DNA from: Sulfurimonas sp. | Lineage (GTDB): Bacteria > Campylobacterota > Campylobacteria > Campylobacterales > Sulfurimonadaceae | Reading direction: 5' to 3' | DNA: 64,000 bases | NCBI GenBank assembly: GCA_011391635.1 | Contig: JAABQD010000006.1 | Location: 40,451-104,450, forward strand | Part shown: piece after piece, positions 52,255-60,828 of the stretch | Position numbering within the stretch: position 1 is the stretch's first letter | Layout of the letters: each line of letters starts with the position of its first letter | Made by a program: the position numbers and the translations under genes | The notes under the pieces: generated by a model | Told to the model about the DNA's origin: nothing | The model's database searches: none | What the model saw: only the letters and a program-made list of their open reading frames with translations

Positions 52255-54975
52255 ATGATAAGTCTAAAAGAGATACGAGAACGAAGTATAAAGTTTGCAA
52301 AAGAGTGGGAAAGTGCTTCCAATGAAAAACAAGAAGCACAGAGTTTTTGGATAGATTTTTTTAAGATTTTTGATGTTAGTCCACGAAGTATGCAGTTTGA
52401 ATACCCAATCAAAAAAATAGACGGTACGCAAGGGTACATAGATGTTTTTTGGAGAGGACAGCTTCTCATAGAGCAAAAAAGTAAGGGCAAAGATTTAGCA
52501 AAAGCAAAAGAACAAGCCCTCGAATATTTGCCAAACCTAAAACAAAGAGATTTACCAAAGTTTATTTTGGTTTGTGATTTTGTGAGTTTTTATCTTTATG
52601 ATTTGGATACCAACCAAGAGTATAAATTTGTACTTCAAGATTTGCCAATCAATATTGAACTTTTTTCATTTATAGCAGGATATACTAAAAAAACCTACAA
52701 AGAAGAAGAACCGACCAACCGCAAAGCTGCCGAACTTATGGGCAAACTCCACGATAAACTTTTAGAAAATGGATATAGTGGACATCAACTTGAGTTGTTT
52801 TTAACAAGGCTATTATTTTGTATGTTTGCGGAGGATACGGGGATATTTCCACGAAATTCATTTGCTGAATTTATCGAAAATCAAACCGATGAGAGTGGCA
52901 GAGATTTGGGTTCGCAAATCAATTACATCTTTGAACTTTTTGACACTCCAAACGAAAAGCGACAAAAAAATCTTGATGAGAGTTTTTCTCAGTTTCCTTA
53001 TATCAACGGTTCGATTTTTACAGAACAGCTCAAAACTGCTCATTTTGACCGCTCCATGCGTGAAATGCTTTTGGATGCATGTGCCTTTGACTGGAGTTTG
53101 ATTAGTCCGTCTATTTTCGGTTCTATGTTTCAAGCTTCGATGGATGTGAGCAAAAGAGGCGAACTCGGTGCGCACTTTACAAGTGAGACAAATATCCTCA
53201 AAGCAATCAAACCGCTCTTTTTAGACGAACTTTGGGAAGAGTTTGGGCGTATTAAAAACAATCCAAAACAGCTTCAAATCTTTCATGCAAAAATCTCAAA
53301 CCTAAAGTTTTTAGATCCGGCATGTGGAAGTGGAAACTTTCTAGTAATCGCTTATAGAGAGTTGAAGCTTGTAGAGTTTGAAGTGCTAAAATCTCTTAAA
53401 ATACTTACGCAACTCGTTCACATAGACCAATTTTACGGTTTCGAGATAGAAGAGTTGCCAAGTCGCATCACACAAACTGCGATGCTTCTCATCGACCATC
53501 AAATGAACTTGCTTTTTGCTCAAATGTTTGGAGAACCGCATTTCAATATCCCCATAAAAGATAGTGCAAATATTTTTAATGTAAATGCTTTGAGGGTGGA
53601 TTGGGAAGAGATTTTGTCATTGCGAGAAATGAAGCAATCTATTGATTATATTATTGGAAATCCGCCGTTTTTGGGTGGTATGATGATGAATGAGGAACAA
53701 AAATCAGATATGCACTTTGTATTTAACAATGAAAATACAAATGCAGGTGTATTAGATTTAGTAAGTGCATGGTTTTTTAAATCTATTCAGTATTGTAAAA
53801 ATAAAAATACAAAAGTGGCTTTAGTTTCAACAAATTCTATTACTCAAGGCGAACAAGTTGGATTATTATGGAATGTGTTACAAAAGTATAATATAACTAT
53901 TCACTTTGCACATAGAACTTTTAAATGGAGCAATGAAGCCAAAAAAAATGCAGCAGTTCACTGCGTTATTATAGGATTTAGTAATTTTGAAATAGCGAAA
54001 AAAAGGCTTTTTGAATATGAAAAGATTGATGGAGAGCCACATGAAGTAGTTGTTAATGACATTTCACCTTATCTTTTACCAAATCAGTTTTCTTTAGTAA
54101 CCAATCGCTCAAAACCAATATCAAATGTTCCTCAAATGAATTTTGGTTCTATGCCAAGAGATGGTGGTAATTTAATTTTTACAGATAATGAAAAAACAGA
54201 ATTTATAAAATTTGAGCCAATGGCAGAAAAATATATTCGACCATATACTGGAGCAGAAGAGTTTTTAAACAATAAAAAAAGATGGTGCTTGTGGCTAGTA
54301 GATGCCAATCCAATGGAATTAAGTAAGCTTCCAAATGTATTAGCGAGAGTGGAAGCTACTAAAAAATTTAGACTTGATAGTAAAGCAGAGGCTACAAGAA
54401 AATTTGCAAAAATTCCTACTTTATTTTGTCAAATTGCTCAACCAAACAGTGATTTTTTATTAGTTCCAAGTGTTTCATCAGAAAAAAGAAAATATATTCC
54501 AATTGGTTTTTTACCTAAAACCATAATAGCAAATAATCTTGTTTTTGTAATTCCACATGCCACTATCTATCACTTTGGGATTTTATCATCAAATATTCAT
54601 AATGAATGGATGAGAACAGTTGCTGGACGATTAAAAAGTGATTACAGATACTCAAAAGATATTGTCTATAATAATTTCCCTTTTCCTTCAGAAATAAGCG
54701 ACAAACAAAAAGAGCAAATCGAAACTCTAGCTCAAAATATCCTAACCATAAGAACCGAGTTTGAAGGAGCAAGTTTAGCAGACCTATACAACCCACTAAC
54801 AATGCCACCAAAACTCCTAAAAGCCCACGAAACATTAGACAAAGCAGTAGATAAACTCTACTCAAAAACAGGCTTTAAAACAGACACAGAAAGAGTAGCC
54901 CACCTCTTCGAACTTAATAAGAAATTGACTAGCTTGATTGTGGAAGAGAAACCAAAAAAGAGAGGTAAAAAATGA
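52255..54975 (+). CDS. MmeI-like (Type IIL) restriction endonuclease-methyltransferase
   Basis: The 906-residue single-chain enzyme has an N-terminal nuclease site D63-x9-E73-Q-K75 (IDVFWRGQLLIEQK), spaced as in MmeI. It also has a helical linker, adenine methyltransferase motif I LDPACGSGNF (about residues 351-360), EIEELPSRITQTAMLLIDHQMN, motif IV NPPF (about 468) and a C-terminal target-recognition region. Family enzymes methylate one strand and cut about 20 bases away; the recognition site cannot be read from sequence alone. Motif copies lie at 53319 (in motif I) and 54553. It overlaps the next gene by 4 bases. No frameshift is seen. Confidence 0.88.
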   Translation: MISLKEIRERSIKFAKEWESASNEKQEAQSFWIDFFKIFDVSPRSMQFEYPIKKIDGTQGYIDVFWRGQLLIEQKSKGKDLAKAKEQALEYLPNLKQRDLPKFILVCDFVSFYLYDLDTNQEYKFVLQDLPINIELFSFIAGYTKKTYKEEEPTNRKAAELMGKLHDKLLENGYSGHQLELFLTRLLFCMFAEDTGIFPRNSFAEFIENQTDESGRDLGSQINYIFELFDTPNEKRQKNLDESFSQFPYINGSIFTEQLKTAHFDRSMREMLLDACAFDWSLISPSIFGSMFQASMDVSKRGELGAHFTSETNILKAIKPLFLDELWEEFGRIKNNPKQLQIFHAKISNLKFLDPACGSGNFLVIAYRELKLVEFEVLKSLKILTQLVHIDQFYGFEIEELPSRITQTAMLLIDHQMNLLFAQMFGEPHFNIPIKDSANIFNVNALRVDWEEILSLREMKQSIDYIIGNPPFLGGMMMNEEQKSDMHFVFNNENTNAGVLDLVSAWFFKSIQYCKNKNTKVALVSTNSITQGEQVGLLWNVLQKYNITIHFAHRTFKWSNEAKKNAAVHCVIIGFSNFEIAKKRLFEYEKIDGEPHEVVVNDISPYLLPNQFSLVTNRSKPISNVPQMNFGSMPRDGGNLIFTDNEKTEFIKFEPMAEKYIRPYTGAEEFLNNKKRWCLWLVDANPMELSKLPNVLARVEATKKFRLDSKAEATRKFAKIPTLFCQIAQPNSDFLLVPSVSSEKRKYIPIGFLPKTIIANNLVFVIPHATIYHFGILSSNIHNEWMRTVAGRLKSDYRYSKDIVYNNFPFPSEISDKQKEQIETLAQNILTIRTEFEGASLADLYNPLTMPPKLLKAHETLDKAVDKLYSKTGFKTDTERVAHLFELNKKLTSLIVEEKPKKRGKK

Positions 54976-55379
54976 CAAAAGAAGAACAGGTAATTTTAAG
55001 GTATTTTGTAGATGAAATGGAAAAAGCTGGAAAAAAACAAAATCTTATTATTCTGACTTTTAATGAAAATTTAATCGATGAAATGAATAAAATATATTCG
55101 ACAAAAATAACTTTAGTTTCGATTGAACAGTTAATAAATAAGTTATTATCAGGCGGATATATTCAAAATTCATATCATGGCAGCCGTTTAGAAAATTTGC
55201 AAATTACTACAAAAGGAATAGGTGTTGTAAACTCTATTAGAGCTAAGGAAGAACAGGTTAAAAATAAGAGTTTGATGAAAAAAATATCAGACTGGATAGA
55301 AGAGCATAAAGGTTTAGTAACAATTATAGGCTTGTTGTTAGCTTTTATTACTGTCATGTTTAAATTAAGGGAGTTTTGA
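54972..55379 (+). CDS. Small protein with winged-helix-like N-terminus and C-terminal membrane helix
   Basis: The 135-residue protein overlaps the MmeI-like gene by ATGA. Residues 1-85 are helix-rich with SIEQLINKLLSGGYIQNS and LQITTKGIGVVNSI, resembling a winged-helix (the 'kGi.yv' wing ends many such domains). Residues ~112-130 form one hydrophobic helix (LVTIIGLLLAFITVMFKL). I do not recognise a family. Its coupling to a restriction-modification gene suggests a membrane-anchored accessory or sensor; that is inference. Confidence 0.65.
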   Translation: MTKEEQVILRYFVDEMEKAGKKQNLIILTFNENLIDEMNKIYSTKITLVSIEQLINKLLSGGYIQNSYHGSRLENLQITTKGIGVVNSIRAKEEQVKNKSLMKKISDWIEEHKGLVTIIGLLLAFITVMFKLREF

Positions 55380-55600
55380 TGGAAAATTTTACTATTTCGC
55401 TAGTCTGTTTATTTTGTAATATAGAACTGAAAGATGATATATCTAAAGAGTATAAATCTGGTAGTTTAATTCATTGTCATAATTGTGGAGAGGATAATGA
55501 TTATGATAGTGTAATAGAAGAAGCAAAAGAAAAAGTTATTAAAAATGTAAAAAATGAATTTGACAAAAGCTTGAAAAATATTTTTAAGGGCTTAAGATAA
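55379..55600 (+). CDS. Small zinc-ribbon-like protein
   Basis: A 73-residue protein starting at the ATG that shares its first base with the upstream TGA stop. It has two Cys pairs, CLFC and CHNC (with a His before the latter), about 25 residues apart, as in a zinc ribbon, then a Lys/Glu-rich helix (VIEEAKEKVIKNVKNEF). The function is unknown; it is the last gene of the apparent ORF6N-MmeI-like operon. Confidence 0.6.
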   Translation: MENFTISLVCLFCNIELKDDISKEYKSGSLIHCHNCGEDNDYDSVIEEAKEKVIKNVKNEFDKSLKNIFKGLR

Positions 55601-55623
55601 AATTATTTATTCATAGTAATTAC

Positions 55624-55666
55624 GGCGAATTCGCCATAATTAAAACACATCGAATTCGACGGGTTT
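55624..55666. repeat. Left palindrome pair flanking the small DNA-binding gene
   Basis: Holds GGCGAATTCGCC (55624-55635) and TCGAATTCGA (55650-55659), the latter extended as TCGAATTCGACGGGTTT to 55666. The 17-base extended part is the exact reverse complement of 56106-56122 on the other side of the gene. It lies in the promoter region of the 55697 gene. Confidence 0.85.
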
Positions 55667-55696
55667 TAAAAGTATGTAGAATAAAGGAAAACTAAA

Positions 55697-56083
55697 ATGA
55701 CAAAAGACCTAACATCATCAACTGTTAGCAGACAAAATATTTTGAATAACAACTATGCGTTAGAACAGATAGAATCAAACCTATCTCTTGGCGGTAGATA
55801 TTGGCACAATGAAACTATTTTTACAAAAGCTCAAGTAGCACAGATCTTGGATATCGATGAGCGGACGGTAGATAGATACATAGAGAGTCATAGCGAGGAG
55901 CTGTCCAAAAACGGTTATAGAGTGTTGCGTGGTCAAAAACTTAGAGAACTTAAACAAATCTTACTCGACGACATGAATGTCGCCGACATCTCTAAAGTAC
56001 CGTCTCTTGGGGTCTTTTCTTTTAGAGCCATACTAAATATTGCTATGCTTGTAACTGAAAGAGCTAAAGCTATAAGATTTTAA
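55697..56083 (+). CDS. DNA-binding protein fragment, probably truncated
   Basis: A 128-residue product with ribosome site AAAGGAAAA. The middle has a helix-turn-helix-like FTKAQVAQILDIDERTVDRYI. The end, SLGVFSFRAILNIAMLVTERAKAIRF, resembles the region where larger phage-type DNA-binding proteins (linked to RhuM/Fic-type loci) continue with a C-terminal domain of some 200 residues; here a stop follows at once. I infer a truncated member flanked by inverted palindromic elements. Whether the fragment still binds DNA is unknown. Confidence 0.55.
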   Translation: MTKDLTSSTVSRQNILNNNYALEQIESNLSLGGRYWHNETIFTKAQVAQILDIDERTVDRYIESHSEELSKNGYRVLRGQKLRELKQILLDDMNVADISKVPSLGVFSFRAILNIAMLVTERAKAIRF

Positions 56084-56087
56084 CTAT

Positions 56088-56122
56088 GGCGAATTCGCCA
56101 GATTTAAACCCGTCGAATTCGA
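56088..56122. repeat. Right palindrome pair flanking the small DNA-binding gene
   Basis: GGCGAATTCGCC (56088-56099) and TCGAATTCGA (56113-56122), the latter preceded by AAACCCG so that 56106-56122 mirrors 55650-55666. It starts 4 bases after the truncated gene's stop and ends 34 bases before the RhuM-type start. Confidence 0.85.
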
Positions 56123-56156
56123 TAAAATGGATACAATAAAAGAGGGAACTAGATAA

Positions 56157-57030
56157 ATGAAAAATCAAAGTAAATCAGATATAGTAATTTACAGCGAAGG
56201 GGGAACTAGAGCTGAATGTTTCTGTTACAGAAGATACTCTTTGGCTTACACAAAAACAGTTAGGTGAGCTATTCAATGTTGAATCTCATAATATCACTTA
56301 TCATATTCAGAATATTTACAAACAAAAAGAGCTTGAAAAAAATCCAACTACTCGAAAAATTAGAGTAGTTCAAAAAGAAGGAAAAAGGGAAGTAGAAAGA
56401 GATGTTGACCATTATCATCTTGATATGATTATCTTCATTGGGTATAGAGTAAATTCTCTTACAGCTACAAAATTTAGACAATGGGCGACATCTGTACTTA
56501 AAAACTATATCCAAAACGGTTATGCTATTAATGGAGATAAAATCACAAACGAAAGATTTGTATCTTTAGAAAAAGAGGTAGCAGTACTAAAATCTCAAAT
56601 GGGAGAGATTAAAGCACTTGTTAAAGATGACTCCATCAAACCTAGTGAGGGAATATTTTTTGACGGGCAAATTTACGATGCCTATGCTTTTGTAAATGAT
56701 TTGTTAAAGAGTGCAAAAAGTGAAATAGTGCTGATAGACAACTATATCGATGAAAATATTTTTACACTCTTTAGCAAATATCCAAACCTCAAAATCAAAA
56801 TCTATACTCAGAGTATTTCCAAACAGCTCAAACTTGACTATCAAAAATATCAAGCACAGTACAAAAATATAGAACATCAAGAGTTCAAAAATACACATGA
56901 CAGATTTATAATTCTTGACAAAAAAGAGGTATATCACATCGGAGCAAGTCTCAAAGATTTGGGTAAAAAATGGTTTGCTTTTTCTAAGTTTGAGATGGGT
57001 GCTTTAGAGATTTTAGGGAGATTAAAATGA
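56157..57030 (+). pseudogene. RhuM-family protein fused to PLD-like module, frameshifted at a G5 run
   Basis: Reading from the ATG at 56157 gives KNQSKSDIVIYSEGG, then loses frame at GGGGG (56199-56203). In the +1 frame it continues ELNVSVTEDTLWLTQKQLG, then GELFNVESHNI and FIGYRVNS, the RhuM domain. Removing one G gives a 290-residue product with no other break. The C-terminal ~120 residues (IFFDGQIYDAYAFV, IVLIDNYIDE, HDRFIILDKKEVYHIGASL) repeat the PLD-like module of the ORF6N protein. This may be a pseudogene, a phase-variable gene or a sequence error. A shortened product from the internal ATG at 56425 is also open. Confidence 0.8.
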
Positions 57031-57042
57031 AAAACCTATAAA

Positions 57043-57059
57043 TTGATAAATATTATCAA
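57043..57059 (+). promoter_or_regulatory. Putative Fur box 1 upstream of the porin
   Basis: TTGATAAATATTATCAA, a perfect inverted repeat (TTGATAA/TTATCAA) resembling the GATAAT-type Fur operator. It is 71 bases before the porin ATG, right after the island's last gene. Confidence 0.6.
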
Positions 57060-57077
57060 TATTAAGTGTCATATAAG

Positions 57078-57096
57078 TTGATAAAGATTATCATTT
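57078..57096 (+). promoter_or_regulatory. Putative Fur box 2 upstream of the porin
   Basis: TTGATAAAGATTATCATTT, with core TGATAA-AGA-TTATCA, very near the classical Fur box. Two boxes about 35 bases apart suggest cooperative iron-dependent repression of the porin. Confidence 0.65.
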
Positions 57097-57129
57097 CGGA
57101 AATTGAGGGAAAACAGAAGGAGTTTAGGA

Positions 57130-58341
57130 ATGCGTGGTTTGATTAAGATGAGTTTGGTAGCGAGTATGGCACTTGGGTCTGTGTATGCGGCGGATGCGAC
57201 AAATGTACAACAGATGTTCGCAAATGGTGCGGTGAGTGGTCAAGTTCGCTTGGGGTATATCAATAATAAATCAGAGGCAGATACAGATACTTCAGCAACA
57301 GCGTTGGGTGGTCAGTTGAAGTATGAAACAGCAGCTCTTGGCGGTGTGAGTTTGGGAAGTGCATTTTACACTTCACACTCTATAAATGCACTGAGTGGGG
57401 ATGCAGACAAAAATGAGTACAATGAAGATTTAGCTTCATCCGATAAAAAATATACAGAACTTGCAGAGGCGTATATCAACTATGCGTATAATGATTTCAA
57501 CTTTCGTGGTGGTCGTCAACTTATAGATACACCTTTAGCAGATAGTGATGATATTCGTATGACTCCACACACTTTTGAGGCGTATGTAGCTTCTTACACA
57601 CTTAAAGATTTGGGTGTGACATTTATCGGAGCACATGTAAAAAATTGGCAGGGTGTGGATGCTGGATATGAAAATGTTACAAACAGTAGATGGGCAGATA
57701 CGGGTGTAGATGGCACTTGGATGGGTGCGGCAACTTACACGAGTGATGTTATCGAAGCTGGTCTTTGGTACTACGATGTGACAAAAGCAGCAAAAGCTGT
57801 TTATGCAGATGTTACAGGAAATATGAGCGTGAATGATGATGTTGCATTCAAGCTTGGAGCTCAATATCTTAGCGAAACTGAGACAGACAATAGCACTATC
57901 GAGGGCAATATCGCTGGTATTATGGCGGAGGCTTCTCTCTTTGGTGCGACTGCGATGGTTGGATATGATAGAGTTTCTGTAGCCGATGGCAAACAGATTT
58001 TTCAAGGATTTGGCGGTGGTTCATCGTACACAAATATGGACACGATGACAGCTGGGTCACTTCATGATGGCACTTATGGAGATGGAAGTTCTGTTGTCGC
58101 TTCTTTGGGCTATGAGATACTTGGAGCGAATGTTTTTGCAGCGTATGGAGATTTCAAAGCTGATGCAATCGGTGCTGGAACAAAAGCACATGTTTCTGAA
58201 TTAGATTTAGGTATTGAATATGCATACAATGAAGAAGTGGAACTTGCACTCTATTATGTAATAGGCGAAGACAAAGAATCAAGCACAGAAACTGCATTTG
58301 ATGATGACCATATTCAACTTACTCTAAATTACAATTTCTAA
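57130..58341 (+). CDS. Outer-membrane porin, Campylobacterota Opr type, likely iron-regulated
   Basis: From the ATG at 57130 (GAAGGAG upstream) the protein is 403 residues, with a signal peptide (LIKMSLVASMALGSVYA-A). Repeating amphipathic strands follow (GQVRLGYINN, YINYAYNDFNFRGGRQLIDTP) and the chain ends with a C-terminal Phe (LTLNYNF), as beta-barrel proteins do. It resembles the OprD-like porins of Sulfurimonas and Arcobacter. Two Fur boxes lie upstream and feoAB follows, so induction under low iron and a part in iron or chelate passage are inferred. The terminator at 58348 separates it from feoA. Confidence 0.82.
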   Translation: MRGLIKMSLVASMALGSVYAADATNVQQMFANGAVSGQVRLGYINNKSEADTDTSATALGGQLKYETAALGGVSLGSAFYTSHSINALSGDADKNEYNEDLASSDKKYTELAEAYINYAYNDFNFRGGRQLIDTPLADSDDIRMTPHTFEAYVASYTLKDLGVTFIGAHVKNWQGVDAGYENVTNSRWADTGVDGTWMGAATYTSDVIEAGLWYYDVTKAAKAVYADVTGNMSVNDDVAFKLGAQYLSETETDNSTIEGNIAGIMAEASLFGATAMVGYDRVSVADGKQIFQGFGGGSSYTNMDTMTAGSLHDGTYGDGSSVVASLGYEILGANVFAAYGDFKADAIGAGTKAHVSELDLGIEYAYNEEVELALYYVIGEDKESSTETAFDDDHIQLTLNYNF

Positions 58342-58347
58342 AAAATG

Positions 58348-58371
58348 ATGATGTCTCTTTTGAGGCATCAT
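58348..58371 (+). terminator. Hairpin after the porin gene
   Basis: ATGATGTCTC pairs with GAGGCATCAT (one G-U pair) around TTTT, 6 bases after the porin stop. The following sequence is A-rich rather than T-rich. Confidence 0.7.
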
Positions 58372-58393
58372 TTGATAAAAAAAAAGATATTTA

Positions 58394-58412
58394 TTGATAC
58401 TAATTCTTATTA
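58394..58412 (+). promoter_or_regulatory. Possible imperfect Fur box upstream of feoA
   Basis: TTGATACTAATTCTTATTA has the half-site TTGATA and a partial match in the other half. It is 24 bases before the feoA ATG, a suitable place for a repressor. It is weaker than the two boxes before the porin. Confidence 0.4.
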
Positions 58413-58436
58413 CAAAATTTAATAAAAGAAATAAAA

Positions 58437-58664
58437 ATGAAACTATTATCTACATGTCAAAGAGGCGAAAAAGTTAAAGTTGTAAAATTAAATGCTGATA
58501 CCGAACTCAAGCAGAGACTTATTTCGTTTGGTATCATGAAAGAGGCGATAGTAGAGATACTAGAACATTCTCCTGCAAAAAGTACGATTGAGATAAAAGT
58601 AGGAAAGATGAGAGTGGCACTTAGAGCAAAAGAGGCCCAGATGATAGAGGTAGAAGCAGTATGA
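58437..58664 (+). CDS. feoA: Ferrous iron transport protein FeoA
   Basis: The 75-residue SH3-like protein has GEKVKVVKLNAD, LKQRLISFGIMKEA and VALRAKEAQMIEV, the FeoA pattern. It assists FeoB in ferrous iron uptake, perhaps by regulating its GTPase. It overlaps feoB by 4 bases (ATGA). Confidence 0.92.
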   Translation: MKLLSTCQRGEKVKVVKLNADTELKQRLISFGIMKEAIVEILEHSPAKSTIEIKVGKMRVALRAKEAQMIEVEAV

Positions 58665-60802
58665 GTGAAATGACAGGAAAAGCGTGTCCAGTAACGGCGA
58701 AGCACATCAAAATTGCTCTTGTCGGTCAGCCCAATGTCGGCAAAAGTATGCTTATCAACTCCATCTCCAATGCACATCTGCATGTGGGGAATTTTACAGG
58801 GGTGACGGTTGAAAAATCTGAAGTTCTGTTTGATTACAAAGAGTATCACTTTACAGTTGTGGATTTGCCAGGGACTTACGCATTTACGGACTATACAATT
58901 GAAGAGCGAGTGACACATGATTATCTGTGTGCTGAGAGTTATGATTTGATTATCAATGTAGTTGATTCTACAAATTTGGAAAAAAATCTTCAACTTACTT
59001 CTGAATTGATGAGTATGAGCAAAAGTATGGTTATTGCACTTAACATGAGTGATGAGGCGGATAAAGAGGGAATCGAAATCAATGCAGAGTATATGTCACA
59101 ACTCCTAGGTGTGCCATGTGTCAAAGTCTCCGCTGCTACAAAAATGGGAATAGAAGTGCTAATTGAAGCGGTAATCGCACAGTATGAGAGTCAAACTCAA
59201 GAGCCTAAACTTATTTTTAGTGAACCAGTGGAAGAGGAGATAGCCATCCTTGTCACTTACCTCACAAAACATAAATATGAAGCGATAAATTCTTATAGAA
59301 ATGTGGCAATTAATCTTCTTAAAAACAATAAAAAAACATATATAAAAATCCATGATAATCCTATCTGGACAGAGTTACAGCCACTTCTTATAGATGCATC
59401 TCGGCATGTGGAACTCCACCATGACAGCGATGATATAAAAGAGGCTTTTGCAGAGGAGTATGCTTCTTTTAATCGAGGTATTGTTGCAGAGGTACTACGA
59501 CAAGAGAAACAAGAAGAGAAAAAAACAGTCACTGAAAAGATTGACAGTGTACTCATTCATCCTATTTTTGGGATACCGCTCTTTCTCTTTTTTATGTGGT
59601 CTCTTTTTCAGATTACCTTTGAGCTTGGTTCTATTCCTATGGATTGGATTGATGCCTTTTTTGGATGGCTTGGTGCTACAGTTGGGGCAACGATACCAAA
59701 TGATACGATTCGCTCACTTATTGTTGATGGTGTGATTGCTGGTGTGGGAGCAGTTGTGCTTTTTGTGCCAAATATTGTGATGCTATTTATAGGAATAGCT
59801 CTTTTGGAGAGTACGGGGTACATGTCACGCGTGGCGTTTTTACTTGATGGTTTTTTTCATAAATTTGGTCTGCATGGGCAATCTTTTATTCCGCTTGTAA
59901 CGGGTTTTGGTTGTTCTATTCCTGCGTATATGAGTGCGAGAATTCTCAAAAATGACAGAGATAGACTTCTCACACTTTTTATCATTGGATTTATGAGTTG
60001 TGGGGCGAGACTACCCGTGTATGTTCTTTTTGCAGGAGCATTTTTTACTCCTGAGATGGCTGGAAATATTTTGTTCATGATTTATATTTCAGGTGCACTT
60101 TTAGGGCTTATCGCTGCAAAAATTCTTAAACTTACTGCTTTTAAAGGTGTGGATGAGCCTTTTGTTATGGAGATGCCAAAATATAGACTTCCTTCTTTTA
60201 AACTTATTTGGCATACAGTTCTCTCAAAAACTTTGATGTATCTTAAAAAGGCGGGAACTTTTATAGCAGCGGCTTCTATGTTGATTTGGTTTTTAAGTAA
60301 TTATCCACATGCCAAAGAACTTGAAGAGAGCTTTGCTACAAAAATAGAGATGGCAAAGAGTGAAGATGAAAAAACAGTATTGGCAAATGAACTCGCAATG
60401 GCGAATTTAGAGCAGAGTTATTTGGGTGTGATAGGAAAATTTTCTGAGCCACTTTTTACACCGCTTGGCTTTGATTGGAAGATGAGTGTTGCTCTTCAAA
60501 CAGGACTTGCTGCAAAAGAGGTTGTGGTTTCAACTCTTGGTGTGCTTTACTCTTTGGGGGGCGAAGTCAATGAAGAGAACTCTTCACTTGTGAATGAGAT
60601 ATCTAAACATATTCCTTTTGCATCGGCGATTTCATTTATAGTAGTCATTATGATTTATCTTCCATGTTTGGCAGCTTCTATTGTTTTTACACGCGAAGCT
60701 GGAGGGATGAAATATTTTTTCTATCTGTTTATTTTTACATCTATCACGGCGTATGGATTGGCATTTGTTGCATATAATATAGCAAAATTATTTGTGGTGT
60801 AA
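58661..60802 (+). CDS. feoB: Ferrous iron transporter FeoB
   Basis: The 713-residue protein has an N-terminal G domain (GQPNVGKSM, NFTGVTVEKSE, VVDLPGTYAF, NMSD), then a membrane part with two Gate repeats (GFGCSIPAYMSAR, SCGARLPVYVLFAG) and a C-terminal FVVIMIYLPCLAAS-type helix. It imports Fe(II) across the inner membrane. Two motif copies (59403, 60305) encode RHVE and YPHA. No FeoC is visible. Confidence 0.95.
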   Translation: MSEMTGKACPVTAKHIKIALVGQPNVGKSMLINSISNAHLHVGNFTGVTVEKSEVLFDYKEYHFTVVDLPGTYAFTDYTIEERVTHDYLCAESYDLIINVVDSTNLEKNLQLTSELMSMSKSMVIALNMSDEADKEGIEINAEYMSQLLGVPCVKVSAATKMGIEVLIEAVIAQYESQTQEPKLIFSEPVEEEIAILVTYLTKHKYEAINSYRNVAINLLKNNKKTYIKIHDNPIWTELQPLLIDASRHVELHHDSDDIKEAFAEEYASFNRGIVAEVLRQEKQEEKKTVTEKIDSVLIHPIFGIPLFLFFMWSLFQITFELGSIPMDWIDAFFGWLGATVGATIPNDTIRSLIVDGVIAGVGAVVLFVPNIVMLFIGIALLESTGYMSRVAFLLDGFFHKFGLHGQSFIPLVTGFGCSIPAYMSARILKNDRDRLLTLFIIGFMSCGARLPVYVLFAGAFFTPEMAGNILFMIYISGALLGLIAAKILKLTAFKGVDEPFVMEMPKYRLPSFKLIWHTVLSKTLMYLKKAGTFIAAASMLIWFLSNYPHAKELEESFATKIEMAKSEDEKTVLANELAMANLEQSYLGVIGKFSEPLFTPLGFDWKMSVALQTGLAAKEVVVSTLGVLYSLGGEVNEENSSLVNEISKHIPFASAISFIVVIMIYLPCLAASIVFTREAGGMKYFFYLFIFTSITAYGLAFVAYNIAKLFVV

Positions 60803-60828
60803 TTTTATAAAACCAAGAGTTTCTTTGA

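Noticed and set aside
55624..56122. Calling the palindrome-flanked gene an insertion sequence
   Set aside because: No transposase and no target-site duplication are visible; the repeats may equally be operators.
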